From the NCBI GenBank assembly GCA_004026145.2, contig CP034986.1, forward strand, positions 9,399,197 to 9,463,196: a stretch of 64,000 nucleotides of DNA. Direction: 5' to 3'. The stretch is from Takifugu bimaculatus. Lineage: Eukaryota > Chordata > Actinopteri > Tetraodontiformes > Tetraodontidae. The notes under the pieces are model-generated. The model saw only the letters and a list, made by a program, of their open reading frames with translations, did no database searches and was not told where the DNA came from. Shown in pieces: positions 46,689-56,940 of this stretch (the first letter of the stretch is position 1; every line of letters begins with the position of its first letter). The position numbers and the translations under genes are program-made.

Positions 46689-49600
46689 CTGCAGACACCA
46701 GAACGCTGTTGGTACCGACTCCCGCCGTTCCGTCTAAACCCAGCGAGGGATCGGGACGCCTCCCACCTGGAAGTTGCTGTACTTGTAGACGGAGCCTCCC
46801 GTGCGCGCCGGGACGTCGGCCATGGTGGCCACGTCCACGTACTGGCTGGGGAAGAGGAAGAGGTCCACGCAGCAGCCCTGGGCCACACACTCCTTGGACA
46901 GCTGCTCGTACACCCCCTTCTGAGGCTGGAACAGAGTCTGCGCCAAACACACACGCGTCACACACTCTCCCGGGGGGGGGGGGGGAACTCGCCGGCGTTC
47001 CCGGGAGCCGCTCACCTTCTCCTTGTCGGTGCCGACCAGCTTCTTGTCGTCCCTGTTCTTCAGTTTGCCCGGAGCCTCGGCGGTGGGCATGGACGAGTGG
47101 AAGATGAAGAGCTTCCCGCTGCACTGCGCCGCCTGGAGGAGGGATGAGATCGGGAGGTCGGGAGGCGAGCTAGCCCCTCCCCCAGTGGGGATCAAAGCCC
47201 CCCCCGCCCCCGTGGCGAAATAAAACGAAAACGGGACAAACGCGCCGGCTGGTTCCAGTTAAATCTGCCAGTGTTTCCAGCGCGCTGACCTCACGTCTCT
47301 GGAAAGTCGTGTGGGACTTCAGAAGTAAACACAAACAGGAGGAAGAAACGGAGACCACAAACGACTGGAAACGGAGCCGCCGCCATCTGTCGACATGGAT
47401 TTCAGACTTTTCTGATTCGTCTAAACACAAAAGCCTTTTTCCCCCTCCTCAATGTTGAGGGCGGAAGAGCGAGCGGGAAGCGAATTCCTGATGAAAAGAG
47501 CAAAACGGGCCCTGGAAGTCTTCCCAGGCGGGGATCGCCGAGGCGTCCGGTGGCTGCCGGTGCTGACGGCTGTCGCTCACCTTGAAGGCCTCGATGCCGG
47601 CCTGGATGACAGGAGCAAAGACCGTTTCGCTCTCGCCGGTGTCGGCAAACATGTCGGGGATCTGGTCCAGGAGGCTGCGGAGGACACGCCGGTTTAGAGT
47701 CGGAACATTCCGCAGCGGGTCTCTCCGGGACACCGGCTCTTACTTGGAGATGACGGCCCGGGACTCCTGGTAGCTGACCAGGAAGCCGTCCTGCAGCGGG
47801 ACGAACATCTCGGCCGTGTCCGACACCACCATCATCTGCGGCTGAGCCAGGGCGCTCTTCACGTTGTAGAAGTGGAGGATCTTGTTGTAGGTGACGAAGC
47901 CCACCTTGATGGCGGAAGCGTCGGCGCCGTCCTCCCTGGTGAGGAACACGTGAGGAACATCGCTCACTAACGGGGAGGCTTTGCTGCCCAGTCAGCACGT
48001 CTGAACACTCATCACAACAACTTTTGGGGCGTTTGCGCCAACGGATGAGGGCTATCGAGGGGTGAACGGGGTGGGTTACGTGTTTTTGGTCTGGTTTCAG
48101 CGGCTGTGACCATTCCGGGATGCTCCTCTGATGAGGTGAAGCTTCCTGCTTCTCTTACCTGGGCAGGTTCTGCAGCAGCGTCTTCAGCTCCTCGCAAATC
48201 AGTTTGACCAGACCGCTTTTAACGTTGCTGTAGGAGACGTCGATCATGAAGATGTAGGCTGGAGGGTTCGGAGGCTTGTTGTTCTGGAAACAGAGGTGAG
48301 GATGAGCTGCAGTTCGCAGACTGAACACTAGGGGGTGCTGTGGCGGATGCTGCCGTGAAACAGGTTGCGGCGATTTTGTACCTTAGCAGCATTTTAAACC
48401 TTAATTAAGGCAGAAGATTATAATTTCACCGACCTTTGGTCACAGTTCAAATGTTTATTGTCCCCGTGTACGTCAATATCAGCCTGATTCTGAGTTTTCA
48501 GGCACTGAACAAAAAGGGTTCTGTGTAAATGTGGAACATCTTTTTATCTCCACTTTTAAGACGAGATGCTACCAGATTTTGCAGATTCCTCAGTTTCTAA
48601 CGTTTCAGTTCGCTTGCGTCGTGGTGACGAGAATTCCTGAAAGAGCGTTTTGTTTTGTTGCCATAGCGATGCTCTCGTTACAGGTGTTTGTTTAATAAGT
48701 GGCCATGGGCGGCTGTTTATAACACTTCATAAACAGAACAAGAGTCGGCCCGTGGCCCGACCCCGCCCACCCGCGGCCCGACCCCGCCCACCCGCCCTAA
48801 CCACACCTCCACAGCTCGTTACCTTGCAGTAATCCAGGGTTGCTACGAACTCATAGGAGCCCAGAGACAGTTCTGGCCTCTCGTAGAAGTCCACCCTCCG
48901 GCCCATGTGGTCCAGATGTTGGAAATAAAAGACGGGAACTGGAATAACACAAACCAGACAAACGTTGACCGATGAATTCAGCGCCGAGGCTCTTTTGTGA
49001 CCGGGCCTCACCTTCGTTGACACAGTTGCAGAAGCTGCACTGGTAGCGCCGGCCTCCGTCCGTGAACTGCATGTAGGGGCACATGTAGGCCTTGCAGCGG
49101 TTGCAGCGGATCGGGCCGGTCTCGCCGTGGTTCACCAGGTACAGAGGAGCCTGCACAAAAAGGAGTTTTACAGAGAAATCGCGGTGCCTTCATCGTCACG
49201 GGGAGCAGAAACCGCCTCCATGCAGCTGCAACATCTGGATGCTGCGTTAGCATGTGGCTAAAAGAACGGTACCTCGTTCTTTGGCAAAGCTGCCAAGGGG
49301 GTAATGATGGTAGCCAGAGGAACCTGGCACTGCTTCGCCAGGTCGGCGGTGGTGGGGAGGGAGTAGGCGGTGCAGCGCATGAACCTGGGACTGGCGTTAC
49401 CTGCCAACACGGGTAATCAACCGTGGGACTCTAAACTCATCAGGATGATAAATACAGCCCTGGAAGTCGCAGGAGGACTCACCCTGGTCCTGGACGGTGA
49501 AGTCGGTGGTGACCAGAGGTGGAACCTGACCTCTGATGTTTGTGCTGTAGACCTGCCCCCCGTGTTTGGTCCGGTCGTCCTCGATCATCTGGGTCTGCCA

Positions 49601-50825
49601 AACACACCGGTTCTGCGTTAATGTCCTCACAGGTGCAGTTTTCTAATGTGGACGCGTCGGTCCAGGCGGATCGCCGCTCCACTCACTGTGCTGGGGATGG
49701 AGTCTGGGTCCAGTTTCTTCTGAGGTAGTCCCGCCAGTCCCCCGGGTGCTCCAGGAAAAGCCCCTGGCATACCCTGCTGGGGCCCAGCTATCAGCCCTCC
49801 AAACTGGCCTGTTCAGAAGAGCAGAGAGGGTCCTGGTTCAGCAGAGCCCCCGCAGGTTTGATTCACCGACTCACTCCACTTCATACCTGGTTGTTGGGGG
49901 TATCCAGGTGGAACGGCAGCGCCAGGAGAGGGCTGCGGGAACCCACCAGGGCCTGGAGGAGATGGCCCAGGGAAGGGTCTACCCATGCCCGCCATGGGAG
50001 GCCCCGCCATGGGAGGCCCCGCCATGGGAGGCCCCGCCATGGGAGGGCCCCCCATTGGCATGCTCGCGGAAGGCGACTGTGGAGGAGACATTTGGGGCGA
50101 CTGAGGGCCAGGAGGCATCTGAGGCTGACCCATAACTGGAGGATGGGGCATCTGGAAGGGCTGCTGGGCCACAGGCTGGGGAGGGGGGCCGCGTGCAGGG
50201 CCTTGACCTTAACACATTGGAAACTAAAATGACGTGAGGGCGTCACAGCGCACATAGTTCCTCTTATCGACACTAAAACTTACCATAGCTGCCTAAATTC
50301 ATAGCGCTCATCTGATTGGTGAGGTGCTGCGTTGGGGGCGGGGCTTGAGAGGCCATGCTGTTGTACGGAGGTTGCCCGTAAGCAGCAGAAGCTGCAGGAT
50401 AACTGAGCAAAGACATGTCGGAGAGCTCAACACCAGCCCAGGAGGGACATTTACTCTGATCCTGCTGATTCCTGTTACCTTTGTGGACCGTTGTGCTGCA
50501 TGTTTGGACTAAATTGGCTCGGAGGCGGGGGCATGGCGCCAGAGGAAACCGGGGGCTTCATCATACCTGCAGGGACCCAGCAGGTGAACAGGACATGGAA
50601 CAGAAACCATTTTAGCTACTTATGCTCAACTTTCTACACTCATTTTTCTGTTGTAGCCACACAAGGTTTTCTACCTGTCGGGGGAGCCGCGAACGCCTGA
50701 GGAGGACCTCCGTAGTGCCCGTTCATGGGCTGCGCGGGGCCGGGTCCAAACCCGCCTTGGTAGCCCCCCATCCTGGGCTGTGCCTGGGAGTACGGGGGTG
50801 CAGCGACGTAACCCTGTTGGCTCAT
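44999..50825 (-). CDS. sec24d: Protein transport protein Sec24D
   Basis: COPII coat subunit. It pairs with Sec23 and selects cargo leaving the endoplasmic reticulum. Coding exons in order (high to low coordinate): 50825-50675, 50566-50479, 50402-50284, 50207-49887, 49808-49687, 49594-49483, 49400-49273, 49150-49012, 48938-48823, 48283-48159, 47935-47744, 47674-47581, 47132-47016, 46937-46767, 46688-46592, 46523-46378, 46306-46168, 46083-45965, 45891-45711, 45641-45450, 45365-45276, 45139-44999. All phases agree and the total is about 1032 residues, the human length. Order: Pro/Gln/Gly-rich N-terminus starting MSQQGYVAAPPYSQ, zinc finger, vWA-like trunk, beta-sandwich, helical domain, gelsolin-like domain ending VRQLLT. 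Signatures such as STGFRATDFFGAIHMNNTTD and SCETDALINFFAKS identify SEC24D rather than SEC24C. One base too many in exon 45891-45711 breaks the frame. Confidence 0.96.
46767..48938 (-). CDS. sec24d: sec24d exons for the trunk (vWA-like) domain (six exons)
   Basis: Exons 48938-48823, 48283-48159, 47935-47744, 47674-47581, 47132-47016 and 46937-46767. They encode ELSLGSYEFVATLDYC, IFMIDVSYSN (the vWA-like strand), VGFVTYNKILHFYNVKS, AQPQMMVVSD, LLDQIPDMFAD, FHSSMPTAEAPGKLKNRDDK and LFLFPSQYVDVA. This fold holds the Sec23 contact surface and the main cargo (B) site in Sec24 proteins (family knowledge). Confidence 0.95.
47133..47580 (-). other. sec24d: sec24d intron
   Basis: GT-AG intron of 448 bases between exons encoding QAGIEAFK and AAQCSGKLFIF. 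Nothing else is seen in it. Confidence 0.7.
48284..48822 (-). other. sec24d: sec24d intron
   Basis: GT-AG intron of 539 bases between exons encoding TLDYCK and NNKPPNPPAYIFM. It holds a short tandem of about 22 bases (GGCCCGACCCCGCCCACCCG type, about 48753-48797). Confidence 0.7.
49012..49594 (-). CDS. sec24d: sec24d exons leading into and encoding the Sec23/Sec24 zinc finger (three exons)
   Basis: Exons 49594-49483, 49400-49273 and 49150-49012. The last encodes a C-x2-C...C-x2-C zinc finger: Cys363 and Cys366 in RCNRCKAYMCP, and Cys385 and Cys388 in YQCSFC. Spacing matches the family. It contributes to the Sec23-Sec24 heterodimer structure. Confidence 0.95.
49687..50825 (-). CDS. sec24d: sec24d exons for the low-complexity N-terminus (five exons)
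   Basis: About 267 residues rich in Pro, Gly, Gln and Met, poorly conserved and likely disordered. The start MSQQGYVAAPPYSQAQP mirrors human MSQQGYVATPPYSQPQP. It includes four near-perfect PPMAG repeats from a 15-base tandem. It ends with KKLDPDSIPST, where the conserved fold starts. A possible splice acceptor lies 14 bases upstream of the ATG, implying a non-coding first exon, as in human SEC24D. Confidence 0.92.
49988..50050 (-). repeat. sec24d: In-frame 15-base tandem encoding PPMAG
   Basis: Four copies of GGCCCCGCCATGGGA (plus strand) in the sec24d N-terminal exon, giving repeated Pro-Pro-Met-Ala-Gly; a coding minisatellite. Confidence 0.9.
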
Positions 50826-50839
50826 GTTGATGGAGACAA

Positions 50840-53315
50840 CTGTTGCAGGCTTCTCATGCCAGGAGGAGTCTCACCGAGCTGCAGAGGGAAAGTTGAAGCT
50901 GCTGAGCTGAACGAGGAGGAACCAGCGTTTCAAAGCCGCCTACAAGGCCCGGTTCTTCCCGTTGGGGAAGAACCGGGCTGTTGCCAACCGGCAGCTGCAT
51001 TTCCTTCCTTTTATATTTCAGTCGCCGATCTAAATAACGTCAAATGGCCGTTCTGAATAAGGATGCGTGGCAATTACGGAGACGGCCTCCTTAGGTCAGG
51101 GTCATAAGCGCGTTCTGGTAGGAGGGGAAGAACACCTTCAGACCACTGCCGAGACACCCTTGAGCAAGGTACCGAAGCCACAAATGCTAACATACTGGCG
51201 ACTCATCCAGGGGGGACCTGCCTTCGGCCCCATGTGCCCCCTCCCCGTGACCCTGGAAGAGGTAAAGTGGTTCGTCATCACAGGTCGGTACGACTTCCTG
51301 TTTATTGTTAATAACACAAATATAAACACAACACGCGCCGTGCCCACGAGACAACAAGTGATGTTTGACCCGGTGGTGTAAGACAGACCTTTGAATGGCA
51401 AAGATAAGACAGGCCCGTCCTTCCTAATGTCAGCAAAAGTCTTCCTGTCACTTATTAATATTAATCAGCGCATCTGCATGATTTGGGCTTTAATTCCGTG
51501 CGGGGAGCTGCGGGGTGGAGAAGGTTGCGGTCGTTTCTTCACCGCTGTTGGCAAGTTTGCAGTGAAAATAATTGCGTTTGAAGGGTGTCGCCTTTAAAGA
51601 AAAGTTTAACAACTGGGTGGCAGCCGCGCACTTACGGATGAAAACCCTGTTTTGCCACTTTTCGGGGTAAGAAAAAAGAGAATCGGAGGCAACAGTAACG
51701 TGTCGGGATTTCCCGGTGGCCACCGCCGACAGATGCCACGTCAAAGACCGTTATGATGGCTAAAAACCTGCGCGTCCGCGTCGTCCTCACCCTCGCGAAT
51801 GTTGTCCTCTTCCCGGTAAACCACAGCAAGGATGACAGGCGACCCCCGCCGATCGCTGTATCGATCAGAGTGATGCCAGGCGACCGTTTGATCGCGTATT
51901 GTGGGGAAACGTCGCGTTGCCTTCGCGGAAATCACTACAAAGTTTTCCCCGGTACCACAAGGGCGTCTCTTTCGAGCCTCGAGGCGGTCAAACAAAGACG
52001 TGTCCGCCACGCATGTGTGCGCCGGTGTTTGTATTGTTCCTGTACACGATGTCGCGGCGGTATTTACCTGAATGCGGGGCAGAGTTCTCTCCGCCGTGGG
52101 GTCACTGAAAGCAGCAGAGTGCCACGTCAAACTCCAGCGTAGCGCCGGTCTGCCGAGTTTGCTGCGCGGCGGAAAGTGGAAGGAGGAAAAGACGACACGT
52201 TTCCGGTTAGGAATTTCAGCATAAAAGCAGGGGAAAAGAAAACAAACGCTGTTCCTCGCCCAGCCTCACGCTACAGTACCATCCGTACATCCAATTAAAC
52301 TTCAATCGTTCGATAAATATAATATCTACTAACAGTGTGGTGTTGTACATCTAACTTGTTCCCGCGCTTCGGCGTGCTTTTATTTTGAAGATGGTACACG
52401 TCGACTTCCTTCATGGCTTCACGCGTCGAATGTGAACTCGCCTGAGCGGCCAGCTGTGCCTGACGCTGTGCGCATGCGTGAAACAGAGGGCCCCTATACA
52501 CGTCAGCACAGGGAACGCGGACCTGTGCGCTTTCGTCATTATCCGAACATCTGCGATAAGACGGAACACTGTTATGATGCAAAGTACACTTTTAAACGTG
52601 GCCGAGTCACGTTTAGCATTTGAGTGACAACAGAGCAACCGGCTCGTTGTATGGATTAGTAGCAGAGATGAATAGAAAACGCGATCATGGAATATATTAT
52701 TGTTTAGCCAGTGACAACTGGGTATAATCCACCTTTATATTAAACGCTTGACATGTGATATAGTTCAGCTTTTTGTCGAATTTGTCCTTAAAAGTTATAA
52801 TCAAAAATTGAAGTCATATTAAACCCGGTAAAAGCTGCGCTTCATGGTCACGTCATGTGAAATTTCAGGACGTTTAAGGTCCAACATCGTTTCCCAAAGT
52901 TCCCCTTCTTGCCCGCTCATTAATTCAATGTCAGGAAACTCCAATAAAGCGTTTCCTCATTTCAATAAAACGGTCCCACAAGTCGCCTCATGAGAAGGAA
53001 GAGACTAAAGTTAGTTCCAGATTCAAATTTTAAAGTATTTACCTGTTTGTATTCCTCTGGACAGTGTTCCGGTTCTCTTCCCAGTGATGCCCAAGTCCTG
53101 GTTTATCCCGGGAACGTTGCCCTGAGCGCCGCACACGAAGACGCAGCAGCTGTGCGCGGGCGTGTCCGTGCGTGGTGACGTCTCTGCGACGGGGGCCGAG
53201 CTCGGATGATGAGGATTATACAGCGGTGCTGCGCTGGAGGTGGAGGTGGATCCTGCCTGGCTGACAGCTCCATGAGCGCACGGTGGAGCTGTGGCTGACG
53301 AGCCGGCGCGCAAAC
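50840..53315. promoter_or_regulatory. Head-to-head intergenic region of sec24d and synpo2
   Basis: About 2.5 kb separates two divergent start codons. The sec24d ATG is preceded on its strand by a possible acceptor (CAACAG, at about 50840), so a non-coding first exon probably lies farther up, perhaps in the CpG-containing stretch around 51.7-52.2 kb. A TGCGCATGCG (NRF1-type) motif is at about 52469-52478. GC-rich sequence at 53100-53315 is the likely synpo2 promoter/5' UTR. Open frames here have no family match. Confidence 0.45.
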
Positions 53316-53423
53316 ATGGGCATCGGGGATTACATGTGCGTGACGCTGCGCGGCGGTGCGCCCTGGGGATTCACCTTGAAGGAGGGAGCGGGAGAGACCT
53401 ACAGACCCCTCCTGGTGTCGCAG
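53316..53423 (+). CDS. synpo2: synpo2 exon 1, N-terminal half of the PDZ domain
   Basis: Thirty-six codons ending in ...RPLLVSQ before donor CAG|GTAGGT. It includes the carboxylate-binding loop APWGF. The ATG is the only one fitting the SYNPO2 start. Confidence 0.92.
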
Positions 53424-55631
53424 GTAGGTCCGATCCGTCTCCATCGCCTCAAATTCGTCACATAGAAGCGGTAAAGTGGAGATTAAGGTGCGTGCGTGTC
53501 GGGTGGAAAAGTTGCCCAACGCGGTTAAAAAGTCCCCGGCGTGCGTTTTTATTGCGTTTCATCCTCGGAGGGGGAAACATGCAACTGTGGTGGGAGAAAA
53601 TAAAGTCGGAGCGGCGCGTTTTTGTGCGCGTCGGCCGCGTTTTGGTGCGAGATTCCTCGGGACCCTTATATGGTCAAGGCTGAGAGAGAGTGAGAAGCCG
53701 AGGGCAGCGGGATCTGTTATCACTCAGTGGAAGTTAAACAGCCACCAGAGAGGTTCACAGGAAAATTGAAGATTTCCGGAGAGCGGAGAGAAAGTGGAAA
53801 CGAGCAGAAATCGCCTGAAAAACAAACAGGTTTAGGCAAATGGCCTCCATCCTGACTGCGTAATGTCTGTTTACCGAACACTGAGGAGGAGGAGGAGATG
53901 CTGCTCTGATCGCATCTCCAGGCTGCGTGTTTGTTTGCAGCTCTCATCTGTTTGTTGCCATTTGCACGTTTCCGCTTCAGCGCGGTCCCCACCTGCGCTG
54001 CCGGGTTCGTTCCCGCGGTTCCTCGATGCTCAAAGTTCTGAGGAGCCTGAAGAGCAGCTGTGCTGCGGGAACCTGCCCCGACTCGGGCTTTTCTCTATAT
54101 TTGGGCTCCTGCGTGATGCTGAAATGTAAATGTTTCTCTTAAGCTGCGTTCCTGCGACCTCCGAGCTGCAGCAGATCAAAGCCCCTGAGAGCTCCCATGC
54201 ATCACTGTCACGGGCACGCGCCGCTCGTCCCCAAACACTTGAAGCCGAAACCGTCTGAAATTAATTGAATATTCTTCTCTGGCATCTTGGAGTTGCAGAT
54301 GAGCTCATAAACATCTGGTTTGGTGATTTCAGAATAAAAGCACACAACAGTAATGTTGATGGGGTGCGAGTGGAGGGCGGGGGCATCTTCTGGGGCACTT
54401 TAAAGGGCATTTCTGGGAGTTTGCTGACTCGACGGACACCCTCAGAGGCACTTTATCACATTTTACGTCGCGGTGAGGCTGGAAAGGCTCCTCACATGAA
54501 CAACACAGTTCCCTAAAACAGACCCTCTGACCTGAGGGAACTTCGGCACCTTTAGTCTTTGTTAAACCGCACTGACACAAACATTTTACACAAAATTTCT
54601 GGCCGGCTGACCCAGGGTGTGACCTGTGGTCCTGGGGCGTCTGTGCCTCTGCCCTCGTCTGTAGGGCTTGATCACAACCAGCAGCTCTTTCAGGAGGGGA
54701 CGGAGAGCCAGGCCGGAGGGACAGGCTGGGATCACAACAGCCGCTGAAAGAAAGACGTGACGTTGAAGCTGGAGCGAGCAGCGTATCACACATGGGTGGG
54801 GGTGGGGGTGGGGGGTGGGGTAGCTCTGAAAAAGGTTCTTTCCATATAAGGGAGGCCAGTATTTTTCTTGGAGGTCTGGCTTTAGTACAAAGTTGGTGAG
54901 GTCACTTTGTTTTTTAAAGCCGCAGAGACGTTGCAGGAATTTCTGTTCTGACCAAATTAGGGATCCGATAAATAAATCGATGAATAAATCCGAGCTACTC
55001 GGATGCGTCGCGTCTCACCACCCGGAGCTGCAGGCGAGTCAGCGTGCTGATTACTGGGTCACGCTAACCTGCTGCGGTGTGTGTCGGTGTTCATCGGCTC
55101 ACACACACACGAACACACACACACGCACACTCTTTGCCTTTGATGCTGTTGACCTATGACCCCTCCGTCATGGCAGCAGTCTGTTTGCCTGAGCTGCTGT
55201 TAGTGAAGGTGGGTGCTGTGTCGTTGACCTCAGGCTGTCACACCGACCATCGGTGGCTCCACCCGACCCGTCTGGGTGTGGCCCCGACCGAACAGACCCC
55301 CAAACACCACGAAGGGTTAATAAACGCAGCCAGATCAGGCTGTGCTCTCAGTGATCCACAGTAGATGGTGAAGAGGAGCCAGCAGAGAGATGATTGGTTA
55401 TGATGTATTCAAAGAGGATTAGGATGTTTTCAGTCCGTCTGTCTGTTTGTCATTTTGTTTGCTTATGGGATTTTGAAAGAGTTGGGAGAATTTCTGCAGA
55501 ACTGGTTCAGAAGACGGGGAAGAACCCATTTAAACTGGGAGGCTGGATGAGGAACGGGAGCTAAAATCATTGTTCTAACTTACTGTGAAATGCAGGTTAA
55601 TCTGGTCCACTGTCCTTAAAATGAGAATTTA

Positions 55632-55663
<32 letters not shown>

Positions 55664-56899
55664 AACAGATGGAAGAAATTGACCTGAAATGCATTAAAAG
55701 CCCATAATTGTTTGAAGCTGCTGGGGGTCACATGGACATGTTCTTCTGTCTTCCTGTCTTTTACCTGGATCGTGGGACAACAGGACACTTGAGAGAGACC
55801 CTCAGCATTTCCTCTGTGTCCTCTCCTGCTCCACATGAGACGTTGATGCTCAGAGATGCTCGACTTTGACAGTTGTGTTTCTGGCGCGTTGCGCGCGGAC
55901 AAACGTCTCCTCCTTTTTTGGAGCAAAGTGCAGTTGATGTGGCCCTTGAGACAAAGTGTCCTCCTCACAGCCAGGAGTGACTCCCAGCAGCCCGGTAGCC
56001 TTATAGGGCCTTAAAGGCTCCGGGGGAATTCATCAGAACATTAGCAGCTCTGTAAAGTCACTCATAAAGTATTTTTGTGAAGTTGGGCTCATTTTATTGC
56101 CATTGTTTTTGCTGCTTATACGAGGCTGCACTTTTATAAGGTAAACGCTCCAAGAGAAGAACTCCTTATATGTTCACACAACAATAATAACACCTGACTG
56201 TGGTGCAGAAAACGTCGCTTTTCCTCTCCTGTAGGTTTTTCCCGACTTTCCCCTTTCGTTTTTCACGTGTTTAAGCTGCCATCTAGTGGTGAGAGGGATC
56301 TACTACAAGAAACGAAACCTGTTCAGTCAGTTGCAGTTGAATTTAAACTAATTGTAAAACAAACAAATGTGTAGAAATTCTTAGATTTCTGTCTAAAAGT
56401 CAGGTTTCTGTGTTAATGACCGTTTTATTATATTCTGGTAGCAGCAAGTCTGTGTGAATCGCTGCCCTTCTCGATCTAACTGAAATGCAGATGGAAAGTT
56501 AAATCTCGCCGTTGTGTTTTTTGGCCTCTGACATCGTCAGAAAGAAGATGGAATGATTAAAAAAATGGAATGACTGAGATGCCCGGAGAGCCGATTCCTC
56601 GCAGATATTAGCTGTTGAAACGATTCTTTTGTCTTCCACAGGTAGAGGAAGGTGGCCCGGCGTCTCTGGCCGGAGTGAAGGATGGAGATGAGATGGTGTC
56701 GCTCAACGGAGAGCCGTGCGCCGACCTCACCCTTTCACAGGCCGTTGACGTGGTGGACGCCTCGGCCGACTGTCTGCAGCTGCTCATTAGAAGGTCAATC
56801 AGATCTGTGAGGCAGAGGAAAGATGTTTGACACACTCAACATTTCTTATTCACAGCTGGACATGCATCAAAGATCACTGCGTGTGTGTGCGTGCGTGCA

Positions 56900-56940
<41 letters not shown>

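Noticed and set aside
46588..47124. 178-residue minus-strand open frame
   Set aside because: Reads through sec24d exons and introns in the wrong frame; true exons have clear splice sites.
44999..50825. Assignment to SEC24C
   Set aside because: Diagnostic stretches ([40 protein letters not shown], start MSQQGYVA) agree with SEC24D, and the neighbour is synpo2, not synpo2l.
51741..52142. 129-residue open frames on both strands in the intergenic region
   Set aside because: No recognisable motif and both strands are equally open; more likely GC-rich promoter or untranslated exon sequence.
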